This document shows, in pieces, positions 6,607 to 8,633 of a DNA stretch of 8,633 bases. Origin of the DNA: Pseudomonadota bacterium (lineage in GTDB: Bacteria; Pseudomonadota; Gammaproteobacteria; Burkholderiales; Burkholderiaceae); contig JAJXUC010000161.1 in assembly GCA_021783435.1 (NCBI GenBank), positions 1 to 8,633 of the forward strand, in the 5' to 3' direction. Positions within the stretch are counted from its first letter, which is position 1; each line of letters begins with the position of its first letter. A model generated the notes under the pieces. The model saw only the letters and a program-made list of their open reading frames with translations. It searched no databases and had not been told where the DNA came from. Position numbers and translations under genes: made by a program.

Positions 6607-7458
6607 TCAATGATGAGCCATCGTCCGCACCGGCATGGTGCCCAGGCCGCAGGCCGCGGCAATGCGCCGGAGCAGCGCGGGCTGGCCGTTGGTCCAGGCG
6701 GTCAGTTCGGGGGCCTGTTTCGTGTCGTGTCGGGCCGTCAGTGGCTGCAGGCTCGCAACGATTCTTCCGGTTTGCGCCGCGACCGCATCCGCTGGGTCAA
6801 GCAAACAGGCTCCGGTGCCGGCTGCTCCGAGCGCTTCGCGTACGGCCTCGGCGACGAGGGGGTAATGGGTGCAGCCGAGCACGATGGTGGAACACCCGGC
6901 TTCGCGCAGGGGGGTGCAAAAGCGCGCGATCAGGCCTCGGGTCTCGGGCGCGTCAGGGCCCAGGGTTTCGATGGCCTCGGCCAGACCGGGGCAAGGCTGC
7001 AGGAGCAGGTTTCCTGGCGGGTTCAGCGACTGCACCAGGGCTTGGAACTTGGCGCTGGACAAGGTGGCCGGGGTGGCCAGCACGCCGACGGGCTTGTCTG
7101 TCGATGCCGCCAAGGCGGGCTTGATGGCGGGTTCGATGCCGATGAAGGGGATCAGCGGCCATTGCCGCCTCAGCTCGGCGATGGCCAGCGCCGTGGCCGT
7201 GTTGCAGGCCACGACGATGGCTTGCGCGCCCTGCGACAGCAGGAATTGCGCGAGGTGCTTGCTGCGCTCGATCACATAAGAAGCATCGCGCTCGCCATAG
7301 GGCGCATAGGCCGAGTCGGCGGCGTAGAGCAGGCGCGTGTGCGGCAGGCGCCGACGTAGGGCGGACAGCACGGTGAGGCCGCCCACGCCCGAGTCGAACA
7401 CGCCGACGCAGGAGGCCGGCGGCGACACAATGTCCGGCGCCGATGCGCGTTGGTGCAT
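6607..7458 (-). CDS. murI: Glutamate racemase
   Basis: This 283-residue cytoplasmic enzyme interconverts L- and D-glutamate, supplying D-Glu for peptidoglycan (used by MurD). It is a cofactor-independent two-cysteine racemase. Visible signatures are VFDSGVGGL with D22 and S23, YAPYGERD (51-58), VVACNTATA with catalytic C85, GIEPAIKPA (107-115), and LGCTHYPL with the second catalytic C196 and H198. All expected active-site residues are present and the length is typical. The start at 7458 overlaps the fumarase stop by one base (TGATG), which suggests translational coupling. A longer form from 7500 would overlap the fumarase gene by 43 nt and is not favoured. Only a weak GGTGG precedes the start, as expected for re-initiation. 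Confidence 0.97.
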   Translation of the reverse strand: MHQRASAPDIVSPPASCVGVFDSGVGGLTVLSALRRRLPHTRLLYAADSAYAPYGERDASYVIERSKHLAQFLLSQGAQAIVVACNTATALAIAELRRQWPLIPFIGIEPAIKPALAASTDKPVGVLATPATLSSAKFQALVQSLNPPGNLLLQPCPGLAEAIETLGPDAPETRGLIARFCTPLREAGCSTIVLGCTHYPLVAEAVREALGAAGTGACLLDPADAVAAQTGRIVASLQPLTARHDTKQAPELTAWTNGQPALLRRIAAACGLGTMPVRTMAHH

Positions 7459-8633
7459 CAGGCCGTGACCACCGGAATCTTGCCGATGCGCGCGCGCCAT
7501 TCGGCCGGGCCGGTGTTGTGGACCGAGGTGCCCTGCGCATCGACCGCGACCGTCACGGGCATGTCCTTGACCTCGAATTCGTAGATGGCCTCCATGCCGA
7601 GATCCTCGAACGCCAGCACGCGCGAAGCCTTGATGGCCTTGGCCACGAGATAGGCGGCGCCGCCCACGGCCATGAGATAGGCGCTCTTGTGCCTGCGGAT
7701 GGCCTCGATGGCGGCAGGCCCGCGTTCGGCCTTGCCGATCATCGCGATGAGGCCGGTCTTGGCCAGCATGGTCTCGGTGAACTTGTCCATGCGGGTGGCG
7801 GTGGTCGGGCCGGCGGGGCCGACCACTTCGTCACGCACCGGATCGACCGGGCCGACGTAGTAGATGACGCGGTTGGTGAAGTCCACCGGCAGCGGTTCGC
7901 CGCGCGCCAGGATGTCGGCGATGCGCTTGTGCGCGGCGTCGCGTCCGGTGAGCAGCTTGCCCGACAGCAGCAGGGTTTCGCCCGGCTTCCAGGACGCCAC
8001 GTCGGCGGGCGTGAGGGCGTCGAGATCGACGCGGCGGCTCTTGTCGTCATCCGGTGCCCAATGCACGTCGGGCCACAGGTCCAGGCTGGGCGGATCCAGG
8101 TAGACCGGGCCCTGGCCGTCCATCACGAAGTGGGCATGGCGGGTGGCGGCGCAGTTGGGAATCATGGCGACCGGTAGATTGGCGGCGTGGCAAGGCCAAT
8201 GCTTGATTTTCACGTCCAACACCGTGGTCAGCCCGCCCAGGCCTTGCGCGCCGATGCCCAGGGCGTTGACCTTCTCGTACAGCTCGATGCGCAGCTCCTC
8301 GTACTTGTCGCGCGGACCGCGGGTGAGCAGGGCGCGCATGTCGATGTCGTCCATCAGGGCCTGCTTGGCCAGCAGCATGGCCTTCTCGGCCGTGCCGCCG
8401 ATGCCGATGCCCAGCATGCCCGGCGGGCACCAGCCGGCGCCCATGGTCGGCACGGTCTGCAGCACCCAGTCCACCAGGCTGTCGGACGGGTTGAGCATGG
8501 CGAACTTGGACTTGGCCTCCGAGCCGCCGCCCTTGGCCGCCACCGTGACGTCGAGCCGGTTGCCGGGAACCAGTTCCACGTGCAGCACGCTGGGGGTGTT
8601 GTCGCGCGTGTTCTTGCGCTCGAACAGCGGGTC
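7458..8633 (-). CDS. fumA: Class I (iron-sulfur) fumarate hydratase, N-terminus outside the window
   Basis: The last 391 residues of a single-chain class I fumarase are visible; it converts fumarate to (S)-malate in the TCA cycle using an oxygen-sensitive [4Fe-4S] cluster. The alpha (Fe-S) domain shows GAGWCPPGMLGIGIGG with cluster ligand C69 (numbering visible residues) and IPNCAATRH with C161. The 92-residue spacing is close to that between the second and third ligands of E. coli FumA. The first ligand should lie upstream of the edge. The beta domain (about 195-391) carries VDFTNRVIYYVGPVDP, VGPAGPTTATRMDKF and MAVGGAAYLVAKAIK, typical of fumarase/tartrate dehydratase beta regions, fused as in FumA/FumB. 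The C-terminus is intact (stop 7458-7460) and overlaps murI. Class II FumC is excluded by these motifs. Confidence 0.96.
   Translation of the reverse strand, partial: DPLFERKNTRDNTPSVLHVELVPGNRLDVTVAAKGGGSEAKSKFAMLNPSDSLVDWVLQTVPTMGAGWCPPGMLGIGIGGTAEKAMLLAKQALMDDIDMRALLTRGPRDKYEELRIELYEKVNALGIGAQGLGGLTTVLDVKIKHWPCHAANLPVAMIPNCAATRHAHFVMDGQGPVYLDPPSLDLWPDVHWAPDDDKSRRVDLDALTPADVASWKPGETLLLSGKLLTGRDAAHKRIADILARGEPLPVDFTNRVIYYVGPVDPVRDEVVGPAGPTTATRMDKFTETMLAKTGLIAMIGKAERGPAAIEAIRRHKSAYLMAVGGAAYLVAKAIKASRVLAFEDLGMEAIYEFEVKDMPVTVAVDAQGTSVHNTGPAEWRARIGKIPVVTA

Noticed and set aside
6414..6662. 83-residue extension of the DUF6600 gene to 6662
   Set aside because: It would bury the signal peptide inside the protein and overlap the end of murI.
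7443..8177. Plus-strand open frame of 244 codons opposite the fumarase gene
   Set aside because: Fumarase is unmistakable on the minus strand; the plus-strand translation is a compositional shadow.

Overview
The window is GC-rich and every convincing gene lies on the minus strand. A class I fumarase overlapping glutamate racemase (fumA-murI), a FecR/DUF6600 envelope protein and a DUF1800-DUF1501 pair all suggest a betaproteobacterium, most likely of the order Burkholderiales. That placement is inferred from gene content and protein style; no marker RNA is present.

In transcription order (right to left): (1) 8633-7458, a class I iron-sulfur fumarase cut by the right edge, whose stop overlaps the start of murI (7458-6607), so central carbon metabolism and cell-wall D-glutamate supply probably share a transcript. 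(2) 6606-6414, a non-coding gap that probably holds the promoter of the next unit. (3) 6413-4440, a secreted FecR-like/DUF6600 protein with a Trp-rich core and a Pro/His-rich tail; 4397-2709, a DUF1800 lipoprotein; 2691-1468, a DUF1501 protein with a Tat-type signal. The gaps here are 42 and 17 nt, so these three form a likely envelope or periplasmic operon of unknown function. (4) 1467-905, a gene-poor stretch with a short remnant resembling the start of an S53 (kumamolisin/sedolisin) propeptide. (5) 904-266, a soluble glutathione S-transferase homologue. (6) 194-1, the first 64 codons of an exported protein that runs off the left edge.

Most of the window is ordinary chromosome. The parts with least known biology are the DUF6600-DUF1800-DUF1501 unit and the decayed S53 fragment. 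I see no mobile element, CRISPR array, tRNA or rRNA. The long plus-strand open frames opposite the real genes look like GC-driven shadows.
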